From assembly GCA_028715095.1 (NCBI GenBank), contig JAQUSM010000060.1:1-6675 (forward strand): a stretch of 6,675 bases of DNA. Reading direction: 5' to 3'. This DNA comes from Candidatus Omnitrophota bacterium (GTDB lineage Bacteria; Omnitrophota; Gorgyraeia; Gygaellales; Profunditerraquicolaceae). Under the pieces are notes generated by a model, which saw only the letters and a list, made by a program, of their open reading frames with translations, was not told the DNA's origin and searched no databases. Positions 1-5,785 of the stretch are shown here, one piece after another (position 1 is the stretch's first letter; the number at the start of each line of letters is the position of its first letter). A program made the translations under genes and the position numbers.

Positions 1-60
1 CGGGTATTAATTAAGATAATAGGTGAATAACCGATGGTTTAGGTTGTTTTTCGCCAATGC

Positions 61-66
61 AGGAGG
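61..66 (+). promoter_or_regulatory. Shine-Dalgarno site that sets the macro-Nudix start
   Basis: A perfect AGGAGG lies five bases before an in-frame GTG at 72. The upstream in-frame ATG at 57 would put this ribosome binding site inside the coding sequence and has no comparable site of its own. The GTG is therefore the better start. Confidence 0.8.
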
Positions 67-71
67 AAGTT

Positions 72-1001
72 GTGATTATAAAAAATACGGAAATTAAGGT
101 TGTCCTGGGGGATATTACGGAAATAAGGGCCGATGCCATTGTGAACGCCGCTAATAATAAACTGCTTATGGGCGGAGGAGTGGCCGGCGTAATCAAGAAA
201 AAAGGCGGCAGGGTTATTGAAGAGGAGGCGCTTAAGAAGGCTCCGATAGGAATTGGGGAGGCGGTTGAGACCTCCGCCGGAGAACTGGCGGCAAAATATG
301 TGATTCATGCTGCGACTATGGGTATGGATTTTAAGACTGATGAAGTAAAAATCCGTGATGCTGCCAGGAGCTCCCTGGTGTTAGCAAGTAAATTGAAGAT
401 TAATTCTATTGTCTTTCCGGCTTTAGGATGCGGCACAGGGGGTTTTCCGCTTTTGGCTTCCGCAAAGATCATGGCGCAGGAAGTATTGAAGCATCTGCGG
501 GAGGAGAATACTTCTTTAAAAGAAATTACCTTTTGTTTATATGAGCAGGAGGCGTTTACGGTTTTTAATAAAGGCGTCTTAGGCTACTTGGAATACGTGA
601 CTACAAAGTTATCCGGCGGGCCATATGTTACGGTGGATGCGATTATTGAATTACCTGAAGGAATTGTAATTATCCAGCGAAGCAACCCGCCTTTTGGCTG
701 GGCTCTTCCCGGTGGATTTGTGGATTACGGGGAAAGCCTTGAAGATGCGGTAAAAAGAGAGGCGAAAGAAGAGACGAATTTAGATTTAACCGAGATAAAA
801 CAGCTCCACACTTATTCAAACCCGCAGCGCGACCCCAGGTTTCATACTATCGGCACGGTTTTTATCGCTAAAGCAAAGGGCAGGCCCAAGGCAGGAGATG
901 ATGCAGCGGGTTTAAAGATTATCAAGCCGGCTGAAATAAAGAAACTCGATTTTGCTTTTGACCACAAAAATATTCTTCAGGACTACCTCAAGATTAAATA
1001 G
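72..1001 (+). CDS. macro domain-Nudix hydrolase fusion protein (putative ADP-ribose metabolite processing)
   Basis: This 309-residue cytosolic protein (GTG start) joins two domains that act on ADP-ribose compounds. Residues about 2-165 are a macro domain. It shows the ADP-ribose-binding signatures GDI (13-15), NAAN (25-28), GGGVAG (34-39) and the phosphate loop PALGCGTGGF (116-125). The position after GGGV is Ala38, as in the archaeal Af1521 class, and not the Asp of MacroD/YmdB deacetylases, so the catalytic type is uncertain. Residues about 180-309 are a Nudix domain with a full box: G215, E221, R229, E230, E233, E234; Asn236 replaces the usual Gly. A proline follows about 14 residues later in SNPQRDPRFHT (249-259), a pattern typical of bacterial ADP-ribose pyrophosphatases. 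Inference: the macro half binds or releases ADP-ribose from a derivative and the Nudix half splits it to AMP and ribose 5-phosphate. The stop codon's last base is the first base of a 34-base repeat. The alternative ATG at 57 would give 314 residues. Family calls are secure; the substrate is not. Confidence 0.9.
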   Translation: MIIKNTEIKVVLGDITEIRADAIVNAANNKLLMGGGVAGVIKKKGGRVIEEEALKKAPIGIGEAVETSAGELAAKYVIHAATMGMDFKTDEVKIRDAARSSLVLASKLKINSIVFPALGCGTGGFPLLASAKIMAQEVLKHLREENTSLKEITFCLYEQEAFTVFNKGVLGYLEYVTTKLSGGPYVTVDAIIELPEGIVIIQRSNPPFGWALPGGFVDYGESLEDAVKREAKEETNLDLTEIKQLHTYSNPQRDPRFHTIGTVFIAKAKGRPKAGDDAAGLKIIKPAEIKKLDFAFDHKNILQDYLKIK

Positions 1002-1034
1002 GGACGTTTCTTAACCCAATCGGAGAACTGTCCC
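1001..1034. repeat. REP-like 34-base palindromic repeat, copy 1
   Basis: The ends GGGAC and GTCCC are inverted repeats. They continue inward into an imperfect stem of about 11 bp (GTTTCT with AGAACT, one G-T wobble and one T-C mismatch) around a 12-base loop containing AACCCAATCGG. A second copy in the opposite orientation at 6102-6135 is identical at 32 of 34 positions. The element nearly fills the gap between the convergent macro-Nudix and helicase genes. It may act as a bidirectional transcript-end hairpin, although no clear T-run follows on either strand. Dispersed elements of this shape are often REP sequences moved by a Y1 transposase; that origin is inference. Confidence 0.8.
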
Positions 1035-1039
1035 TGGTT

Positions 1040-2929
1040 TTAGCCTTCGCGGAGTTGTTTTTCGGCGTCAACAATATCGCGGTTTATAACGCGGATAGTT
1101 TCTTTGATTTTATCTTTAAGCAGGTAAGAAGCAATTGGTGCCTGCGAGATTTCCCTTAAAACCTGGACACTCATCCTGAAATAACGCACCACCTCGCCTT
1201 CATCGCAATCAGTCATTTGTAATGTCCTGTCAAAGTTTGTCCCGCGCAGCCAGGCCTCCATGCTGGAGCATAAATGAAAATATGGCAGTTTGCTGAAAGG
1301 ATAGATTTTATAGCGGCGTTCTTTATCTTTTATCCGGTCGTAGGTTTCTTCGCAGGTGCGTTTAAGCGTGCGGCTGGATTTAGAGATACTTGAGGGCATA
1401 CGCTGGTTTTTGCGCGGCTCAAAGACAACCGCGGCAGCCATAACCCCCAATTCAAACTCATCTAACTGCTCGAGGATATTTTGCTCGTATAACTCCGCCA
1501 GGACCAATTCATAGCCATAAACAGTCTTGGCGAATTTCCCTTTTTCCGTAAGTTTCCCCTCGTGGATATAACCCAATTCTTTAAGCATCTTTAGTTTTGC
1601 ATCCAGCAGGTTTAAGGCCTGTTTCTGCTCGTTTTTACGCGACTGATAATAGTGTAAAGAAAGGGGGTAGATTTTAAACAGCTCCTCCTGGTATTTTTCG
1701 TAAAGGTTAAGGATAGTAGCGTAAGATGTATTAAACTGGCTTTTGACTTCTTCGGGCTTGCCGAAGATAATCCTTGAGACTTCTTCAAAATTTATCCTCT
1801 GCGGGTTGACCCGAGTATAAACAAATCCTTCTTTGTCTATACCGCGCCTTCCGGCGCGGCCTGCCATTTGATAGAAGTCGCGCGTTTTTAAATTACGCAC
1901 GTATGTGCCGTAAAATTTACGCAGGCCGTCAAACATCACCGAACGGCTGGGCATATTTATTCCTAAGGCAAAGGTTTCGGTAGTAAAAATAACCTTAAGC
2001 AGGCGGCTGGTAAAGAGCCTTTCAATTACCTCTTTTAGCGTAGGCAGCATCCCGGCGTGGTGATAAGCAATGCCGCGCTGCACCAGTGGGTAAAGCAGCT
2101 GCGCTGACTGTTCATGTTTTAAATTAAAACGCACCAATAAATCTTCATACATCTGGGTGATGGCGCGGCTTTCCTTGGCGTCTAAGAATTTAAATCCGTA
2201 TAAATCCTGGGCTAATTCCTCCGCGCGCTTACGGCTAAAGACAAAATATATCGCCGGCAATCCGTCGTTTACGCGCAGGTAATCAATCAGGGAATTGAGC
2301 CTGTTAGGTTTACTTGAGCGAAGCCGTTTGAGGCGCTCAATTTTATCCACGACTTCATTCTGGCACTGGAAGAGAAAATGCAAAGGCACCGGACGGTTTT
2401 CCTCGATGACTACTTTAATGGTTTTATTATGGATAGATTCAATCCAGGCGGCGAATTGCTGGATATTGGGGATAGTTGCCGATAGCCCCAGCAGGTTCAT
2501 GTGTTTGGGCAGGAAGATCAGGGATTCCTCCCAGACTGTGCCGCGCTCAGGATTATCAATGTAATGGATCTCATCAAAGATAACCCAGGAGTATTTGTTA
2601 AGGCTCTCCGGTTCATCCAGTATCTTGTTGCGGAAAATCTCGGTAGTCATGATCAGTACCGGAGCTTGAGGATTGATGGAAACATCCCCGGTGAGAATTC
2701 CGATATTATCCTGGAATTGCCCCTGGAAGTCGCGGAACTTTTGGTTGGAGAGGGCTTTGATGGGCGCGGTGTAGATTACGCCTTTTGAGCATTCTTCAGT
2801 TGCAACGCAGGAAGAGATGATATGTTCGGCAATAGCGGTTTTCCCTGCTCCGGTGGGGGCTGAGACGATTACCGAATGGCCGTTGTTGATGTGGTCAATG
2901 GCTTCCTGCTGGAACCTGTCGTAAATCAT
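1040..2929 (-). CDS. Ski2-like DExH-box RNA helicase
   Basis: This 629-residue ATP-dependent helicase, probably acting on RNA in the cytoplasm, has a nearly complete superfamily 2 motif set. Motif I is APTGAGKT (24-31), Ia is APIKALSNQK (55-64), Ib is TTEIFR (95-100) and motif II is DEIH (119-122). Motif III is SAT (150-152), followed by YHHAGM (289-294), motif V TETFALGINMPSR (317-329) and motif VI QMAGRAGRRG (354-363). The C-terminal part has a Ski2/Mtr4-like stretch SQFNTSYATILNLY (397-410), a winged-helix-like LTEKGKFA region (460-467) and a DSHCT-like segment around DEFELGVMAAAVVFEP (490-505). Family members include yeast Ski2/Mtr4, actinobacterial HelY and chloroplast ISE2. At 629 residues it is much shorter than those, and no Mtr4-type arch insertion is evident. 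The ATG at 2929 has no good Shine-Dalgarno but sits 7 bases after a TATAAT. It is transcribed away from the shikimate operon and appears monocistronic. RNA specificity is inferred from the family. Confidence 0.92.
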   Translation of the reverse strand: MIYDRFQQEAIDHINNGHSVIVSAPTGAGKTAIAEHIISSCVATEECSKGVIYTAPIKALSNQKFRDFQGQFQDNIGILTGDVSINPQAPVLIMTTEIFRNKILDEPESLNKYSWVIFDEIHYIDNPERGTVWEESLIFLPKHMNLLGLSATIPNIQQFAAWIESIHNKTIKVVIEENRPVPLHFLFQCQNEVVDKIERLKRLRSSKPNRLNSLIDYLRVNDGLPAIYFVFSRKRAEELAQDLYGFKFLDAKESRAITQMYEDLLVRFNLKHEQSAQLLYPLVQRGIAYHHAGMLPTLKEVIERLFTSRLLKVIFTTETFALGINMPSRSVMFDGLRKFYGTYVRNLKTRDFYQMAGRAGRRGIDKEGFVYTRVNPQRINFEEVSRIIFGKPEEVKSQFNTSYATILNLYEKYQEELFKIYPLSLHYYQSRKNEQKQALNLLDAKLKMLKELGYIHEGKLTEKGKFAKTVYGYELVLAELYEQNILEQLDEFELGVMAAAVVFEPRKNQRMPSSISKSSRTLKRTCEETYDRIKDKERRYKIYPFSKLPYFHLCSSMEAWLRGTNFDRTLQMTDCDEGEVVRYFRMSVQVLREISQAPIASYLLKDKIKETIRVINRDIVDAEKQLREG

Positions 2930-2936
2930 GATTTCT

Positions 2937-2964
2937 ATTATAAGCTAAAATACCGCAACCGCAA
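2937..2964 (-). promoter_or_regulatory. candidate promoter for the helicase gene, leaderless spacing
   Basis: On the minus strand, TTGCGG (2964 to 2959), a 16-base spacer and a perfect TATAAT (2942 to 2937) form a sigma-70-type promoter. Only 7 bases separate the TATAAT from the helicase ATG. Transcription would be expected to start at or next to the A of the ATG, which fits the lack of a Shine-Dalgarno sequence. Predicted from sequence alone. Confidence 0.55.
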
Positions 2965-2990
2965 TATAATAATATTTTGCTCTCAAGGTA

Positions 2991-3018
2991 TTGTTCGCGT
3001 GCGAAATCTTTATATACA
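2991..3018 (+). promoter_or_regulatory. weak candidate promoter overlapping a 12-bp dyad
   Basis: TTGTTC (2991-2996), 16 bases and TATACA (3013-3018) could be a rightward promoter that would start near 3025, about 30 bases before the folded element. The dyad TTCGC-GT-GCGAA (2994-3005) overlaps its -35 and spacer, as an operator might. Neither box is strong and the match may be chance in AT-rich DNA. Confidence 0.25.
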
Positions 3019-3054
3019 CAACTCGGTAATTTATACGCCTATCCTAAACATATA

Positions 3055-3211
3055 GCGGGTGCCGAGACTTGATTTGAGCAGCATCTCAAAAATTGAGCGG
3101 GCAAGGTTGCCCGCTATATATGTTCCGGCAGAGCGAAATTTTTGCCGAAGCGCAGCGAGCCACGCTGGGGCGAGCAAGCGGTGATGCGAGAACAAGTCTC
3201 GGCAAACCCGC
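3055..3211. other. folded intergenic element: candidate structured RNA or MITE-like insertion
   Basis: A long-range inverted repeat closes this region. Positions 3060-3071 pair perfectly with 3193-3204 (12 bp), and 3055-3059 pair with 3207-3211 (5 bp), with two unpaired A bases at 3205-3206. Inside are four local hairpins. They are 3073-3078 with 3085-3090 (6 bp), 3096-3103 with 3108-3115 (8 bp, AGCGGGCA/TGCCCGCT), 3123-3130 with 3143-3149 (one bulge) and 3153-3157 with 3163-3167 (5 bp). The result is a multi-branched fold. The strand is undetermined. It has no convincing coding content and matches no RNA family that I recognise. It could be a non-coding RNA, a 5' regulatory region for the operon, or a small inverted-repeat mobile element; no target-site duplication was seen. 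An open frame beginning at 3142 crosses it but only shadows the DUF3786 gene. Confidence 0.5.
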
Positions 3212-3220
3212 GCAAAATCA

Positions 3221-3248
3221 TTGATTTATCTAATATTAATAATATAAT
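3221..3248 (+). promoter_or_regulatory. candidate operon promoter, leaderless spacing
   Basis: TTGATT (3221-3226), a 16-base spacer and a perfect TATAAT (3243-3248) stand 6 bases before the ATG of the DUF3786 gene. The predicted transcription start falls at the start codon and there is no Shine-Dalgarno sequence, only an A/T run. The design mirrors the helicase promoter on the other strand. The very AT-rich context raises the chance of a false match. Confidence 0.5.
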
Positions 3249-3254
3249 AAAAAT

Positions 3255-3812
3255 ATGGGATATGAGGTTGCGCTTAATAAGGCGTGGGAGGATCTATCTG
3301 ATCTTAACCCTAATCCTGCCAAGAATTTATTGGTTAAATTCCTGGCTGATGAATACAGCGTGGACATCGCCCAAAGAAGGATTTTTTCTTCTGCCTGCAA
3401 TGTCCAGGCTAAAGATTTTATTAGTATTTTGCTCTTGCATTATTTGGCGAAAGAATTAAAAGGTTTGCCTGCGCCGAGCGGCCAGTGGCTTACCTTCAGG
3501 GAGTTCTCCGGGGTCGAAGGTTATTATGAGGCGTTTTACAGGCGTTGTCTTAAGCCGGTAATCCGTAAATATGGCAAGAACCCCGATGCATTAAAAGATG
3601 TTGTAGGGAGGCTCCCGGTCCATCTTTCGGACGGCGCAGATGTCAGCCTGGTTATAGAGGCATTTGCAGGGGTACCGGTTCTGGTAAAATTCTGGAAGCA
3701 GGACGCGGAGTTTGCACCTGACGCAAATATGTATTTTGATTCAAGCGTAAAGAGCATTTTTTGTATCGAGGATATTGTAGTCTTAGCCCAGATGGTCGCT
3801 TCTCAATTATGA
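3255..3812 (+). CDS. DUF3786 domain protein
   Basis: This 185-residue soluble protein has the hallmarks I associate with DUF3786: an N-terminal YEVALNKAWEDL (3-14), the block FISILLLHYLAK (55-66), PSGQWLTFREFSGVEGYY (74-91) and a C-terminal block EFAPDANMYFDSSV (152-165) followed by IEDIVVLAQ (171-179). The molecular function is unknown. Family members occur mainly in anaerobic bacteria and are sometimes near corrinoid or one-carbon genes, but nothing here supports such a role. The start is fixed by the family-typical N-terminus at residue 3 and by the TATAAT 6 bases upstream. It is the first gene of the rightward run, and its TGA overlaps the ATG of the nuclease gene (ATGA, 3809-3812), so the two are probably translationally coupled. 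No signal peptide, membrane segment or metal-binding cysteine motif is visible. Confidence 0.82.
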   Translation: MGYEVALNKAWEDLSDLNPNPAKNLLVKFLADEYSVDIAQRRIFSSACNVQAKDFISILLLHYLAKELKGLPAPSGQWLTFREFSGVEGYYEAFYRRCLKPVIRKYGKNPDALKDVVGRLPVHLSDGADVSLVIEAFAGVPVLVKFWKQDAEFAPDANMYFDSSVKSIFCIEDIVVLAQMVASQL

Positions 3813-4378
3813 AAAAAAATATAATCCAGAATAAGAAAATAATTTTATCCTTGCTCCTGGGATTTTTGGTTTTAGCGGGTTATCTTTTTAGCAATAATTC
3901 AGGCCTGCGTTTTACTCCCAAGGAGCACATTTCTGCCGGTGATAATAGTGACTATGGCAATATTCTGGTAACAAGAGTTGTTGATGGCGATACCTTGAAA
4001 TTGGAAAACGGAAAATACCTGCGTTTAATAGGCATTGATACTCCGGAGATGCACGAATCAGCCAAGCTTCATCGTGACGCCCAGCGTTCCAAACAGAGTG
4101 TCTGGGAAATTAAAAAACTCGGCAGGCAGTCTTATGAATTTACCAGGCAGATGGCACAGGGCAAGCGCGTAAGGCTGGAGTTTGACAAAGAAAAATATGA
4201 TAAATATAAAAGGATCCTGGCCTATGTTTATCTTCCCGACGGAAGGTTTTTGAATGCCTTGATTGTCGAGGAGGGATATGCCTCGTTGATGGCCTATCCG
4301 CCGAATGTAAAATACGCGGATTTATTTTCAAGTTTATACCAGCAGGCCCGTAAAAATAAGCGCGGGCTCTGGAAGTAA
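3809..4378 (+). CDS. membrane-anchored or secreted thermonuclease-like (SNase family) protein
   Basis: This 189-residue protein is predicted to be a calcium-dependent nuclease that cleaves DNA or RNA outside the cytoplasmic membrane. It begins with a Lys-rich tip and a hydrophobic segment at about 11-27. There is no lipobox cysteine, so this is an uncleaved anchor or a signal peptide. The staphylococcal nuclease fold covers about 50-189. The catalytic set is complete: VDGDT (58-62, D61 matching SNase D21), R72 (R35), D77-T78-P-E80 (D40, T41, E43) and R135 in KYKRILAYV (R87). The family-typical end LYQQARKNKRGLWK is present. The ATG at 3809 is chosen over an in-frame ATG at 3761 because it gives the ATGA overlap with the DUF3786 gene and starts right at the signal sequence. 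No strong Shine-Dalgarno is present, which fits coupling. aroC follows after 12 bases. Roles in nucleic acid scavenging or defence are possible but not shown by context. Confidence 0.88.
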   Translation: MKKNIIQNKKIILSLLLGFLVLAGYLFSNNSGLRFTPKEHISAGDNSDYGNILVTRVVDGDTLKLENGKYLRLIGIDTPEMHESAKLHRDAQRSKQSVWEIKKLGRQSYEFTRQMAQGKRVRLEFDKEKYDKYKRILAYVYLPDGRFLNALIVEEGYASLMAYPPNVKYADLFSSLYQQARKNKRGLWK

Positions 4379-4390
4379 CAGGAGGAATAT

Positions 4391-5437
4391 ATGTTAAGAT
4401 ATTTAACCGCAGGTGAATCGCACGGAAAAGCAATTGTGGCTATTCTGGAGGGTTTTCCCGCCGGACTTAAAGTGGACGTAAACAGGCTGAACAAGGAGTT
4501 AAAGCGCAGGCAGTCCGGCTTTGGCCGGGGCAGGCGCATGCAAATAGAAAATGACCGGGTGGAAATAACCTCCGGCTTGAAGAATGAGCTTACTCTTGGC
4601 AGCCCGATTACCTTGTTGATAAAGAATAAAGACGCCAGTATTGAAAAACTGCATAAGGTTATGGCTGCCAGGCCGGGCCACGCGGATTTAGCCGGGTTGT
4701 TGAAATATGGGTTTACGGATATAAGAGAGGTATTGGAACGGGCCTCTGCGCGCAGTACGGCAGCTACCGTTGGTTTAGGCGCATTGTGTAAAGAATTCCT
4801 GGATGAATTCGGTATAACTATTACAAGCAGGGTTTTGTCGGTGGGTGGGGAAATTACCGCCAAGGGGATAACCGCAAAAATAACCGAAGCGACTAAAAAT
4901 AAAGACACGGTAGGAGGGGTTTTTGAAGTCTCTGCCAGGAAAGTACCCGTAGGCCTGGGTAGTTATGTGCAGGCTGACCGCAGGCTGGACAGCCGACTGG
5001 CTGCGGCGGTAATTTCTATCCCGGGAATAAAATCTTTTGAAGTGGGGCTGGGCTTAGGGTATGCGGTTAGCTTTGGTTCAGAGGTGCACGACGCGATTTA
5101 TTATAATAAGAATACCGGATATTCCAGGCGGACTAATAATGCCGGCGGCATCGAAGGCGGCGTGTCTAACGGCCAGGAGATTCTTCTGCGCGCCTGTATG
5201 AAGCCGATCGCGACATTGATGGACCCGCTGGATTCGGTAAATATTCTTACCAAGAAACCCGCTAAGGCCGCGGTTGAGCGTTCGGATGTGTGCGTGGTGG
5301 AATCTGCCGGTGTAGTGGCTGAATCAGCATGCGCCCTTGTCCTGACGGAAGCATTCCTTGAGAAATTCGGATCGGATTCCCTGGGAGATATCAAAAAAGC
5401 TTATGCTAATTACAGCGCCAGGATAGCGCATGCCTAA
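4391..5437 (+). CDS. aroC: chorismate synthase
   Basis: This 348-residue cytosolic enzyme converts 5-enolpyruvylshikimate 3-phosphate to chorismate using reduced FMN, the last common step to aromatic amino acids, folates and quinones. Visible family signatures are AGESHG (7-12), RRQSGFGRGRRM (39-50), the RPGHADL block (94-100), IREVLERASARSTAA (111-125), RTNNAGGIEGGVSNGQ (247-262) and MKPIATL (270-276), followed by RSD (297-299). The length is slightly below the usual 350-390 residues, but nothing central is missing. A strong AGGAGG at 4380-4385, five bases before the ATG, makes the start secure and gives this gene one of the best ribosome binding sites in the run. Its 3' end overlaps the next gene by 8 bases. 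aroK lies three genes downstream, so two shikimate-pathway steps are encoded in one transcription unit. Confidence 0.97.
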   Translation: MLRYLTAGESHGKAIVAILEGFPAGLKVDVNRLNKELKRRQSGFGRGRRMQIENDRVEITSGLKNELTLGSPITLLIKNKDASIEKLHKVMAARPGHADLAGLLKYGFTDIREVLERASARSTAATVGLGALCKEFLDEFGITITSRVLSVGGEITAKGITAKITEATKNKDTVGGVFEVSARKVPVGLGSYVQADRRLDSRLAAAVISIPGIKSFEVGLGLGYAVSFGSEVHDAIYYNKNTGYSRRTNNAGGIEGGVSNGQEILLRACMKPIATLMDPLDSVNILTKKPAKAAVERSDVCVVESAGVVAESACALVLTEAFLEKFGSDSLGDIKKAYANYSARIAHA

Positions 5438-5717
5438 TCTTAGCTACCATAATATAATAATTGAGAAATCCGACAGCTCTAAAGAGGTAGTCGTTAAGGG
5501 TGAAGTTTCTAACCATAGCGATAAATCTTATGCTACCGTGGCAGTGCGTATTGTGCTTTTTATCCGTAATGTAACTGTTGCCAATATGGTTTTTACAATT
5601 AACGGGTTGTCTTCGGGGGCCACTAAGGCATTCAAAAAAACTATTGATGACCTGGAGTATGATCAGGTAGGCAAGGATATCAACCGTTTTGATATCTATA
5701 CCGAAACCGCCTTTTGA
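5430..5717 (+). CDS. small FxLYD-like beta-sandwich protein, function unknown
   Basis: This 95-residue protein overlaps the end of aroC by 8 bases and has AGGA at 5420-5423, six bases before its ATG. The layout VVVKGEVSNHSDKSYATVAV (20-39), then a hydrophobic strand, an INGLSSGATKAFKK turn (58-71) and a final DINRFDIYTETAF (83-95) resembles the FxLYD/immunoglobulin-like domains of many bacterial envelope proteins. I see no signal peptide, lipobox or membrane segment, so this copy is predicted to be cytoplasmic, which is unusual for that fold. The overlap suggests translational coupling to AroC. A structural or binding role is inference; no catalytic residue pattern is apparent. The reading frame is well supported by position and ribosome binding site, the family call less so. 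Confidence 0.7.
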   Translation: MPNLSYHNIIIEKSDSSKEVVVKGEVSNHSDKSYATVAVRIVLFIRNVTVANMVFTINGLSSGATKAFKKTIDDLEYDQVGKDINRFDIYTETAF

Positions 5718-5748
5718 TCTCTTAAAAATTTAGAGTTAGATAATCCTG

Positions 5749-5777
5749 CCCCTTTCGTCTATTGTCGCAGAAAGGGG
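5749..5777 (+). promoter_or_regulatory. hairpin covering part of the spoVG ribosome binding site
   Basis: CCCCTTTC (5749-5756) and GAAAGGGG (5770-5777) form a perfect 8-bp stem with a 13-base loop. The 3' arm is part of AAAGGGGTGA (5771-5780), the Shine-Dalgarno of the spoVG start at 5786. Folding would hide the ribosome binding site. No T-run follows, so it does not look like an intrinsic terminator. Control by temperature, ligand, protein or upstream translation is open. Confidence 0.55.
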
Positions 5778-5785
5778 TGATAAAA

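Noticed and set aside
1..30. Possible tail of an upstream gene (frame 1 open to a TAA at 28-30)
   Set aside because: Only nine codons are visible and no family signature can be read, so it cannot be told from chance.
57..71. ATG at 57 as the start of the macro-Nudix gene
   Set aside because: The strong AGGAGG at 61-66 lies downstream of this ATG and is ideally spaced for the GTG at 72.
2295..2788. Two plus-strand open frames inside the helicase gene
   Set aside because: They are antisense to conserved helicase motifs and show no protein family or ribosome binding signal.
3142..3459. 105-codon plus-strand open frame crossing the folded element
   Set aside because: It overlaps the DUF3786 gene in another frame, starts inside the stem-loop region and has no recognisable protein family or ribosome binding site.
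3761..3808. Sixteen-residue N-terminal extension of the nuclease
   Set aside because: It would overlap the DUF3786 gene by about 50 bases and put extra residues before a typical Lys-rich signal sequence; the ATGA junction at 3809 is the better start.
4294..4908. 204-codon minus-strand open frame
   Set aside because: It is antisense to the nuclease 3' end and aroC, both of which have clear family motifs; its composition is that of a mirror frame.
5714..5744. Promoter for spoVG (TTGATC-N19-GATAAT)
   Set aside because: The spacer is long and both boxes are imperfect; the predicted start would fall inside the hairpin stem, so support is too weak.
5749..5777. Intrinsic terminator between the FxLYD-like gene and spoVG
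   Set aside because: The stem is perfect but no T-run follows on either strand, and the 3' arm is the ribosome binding site.
5762..5785. TTG at 5762 as the spoVG start
   Set aside because: It lies inside the hairpin loop with no upstream Shine-Dalgarno, and the ATG at 5786 follows a good one and fits the family N-terminus.
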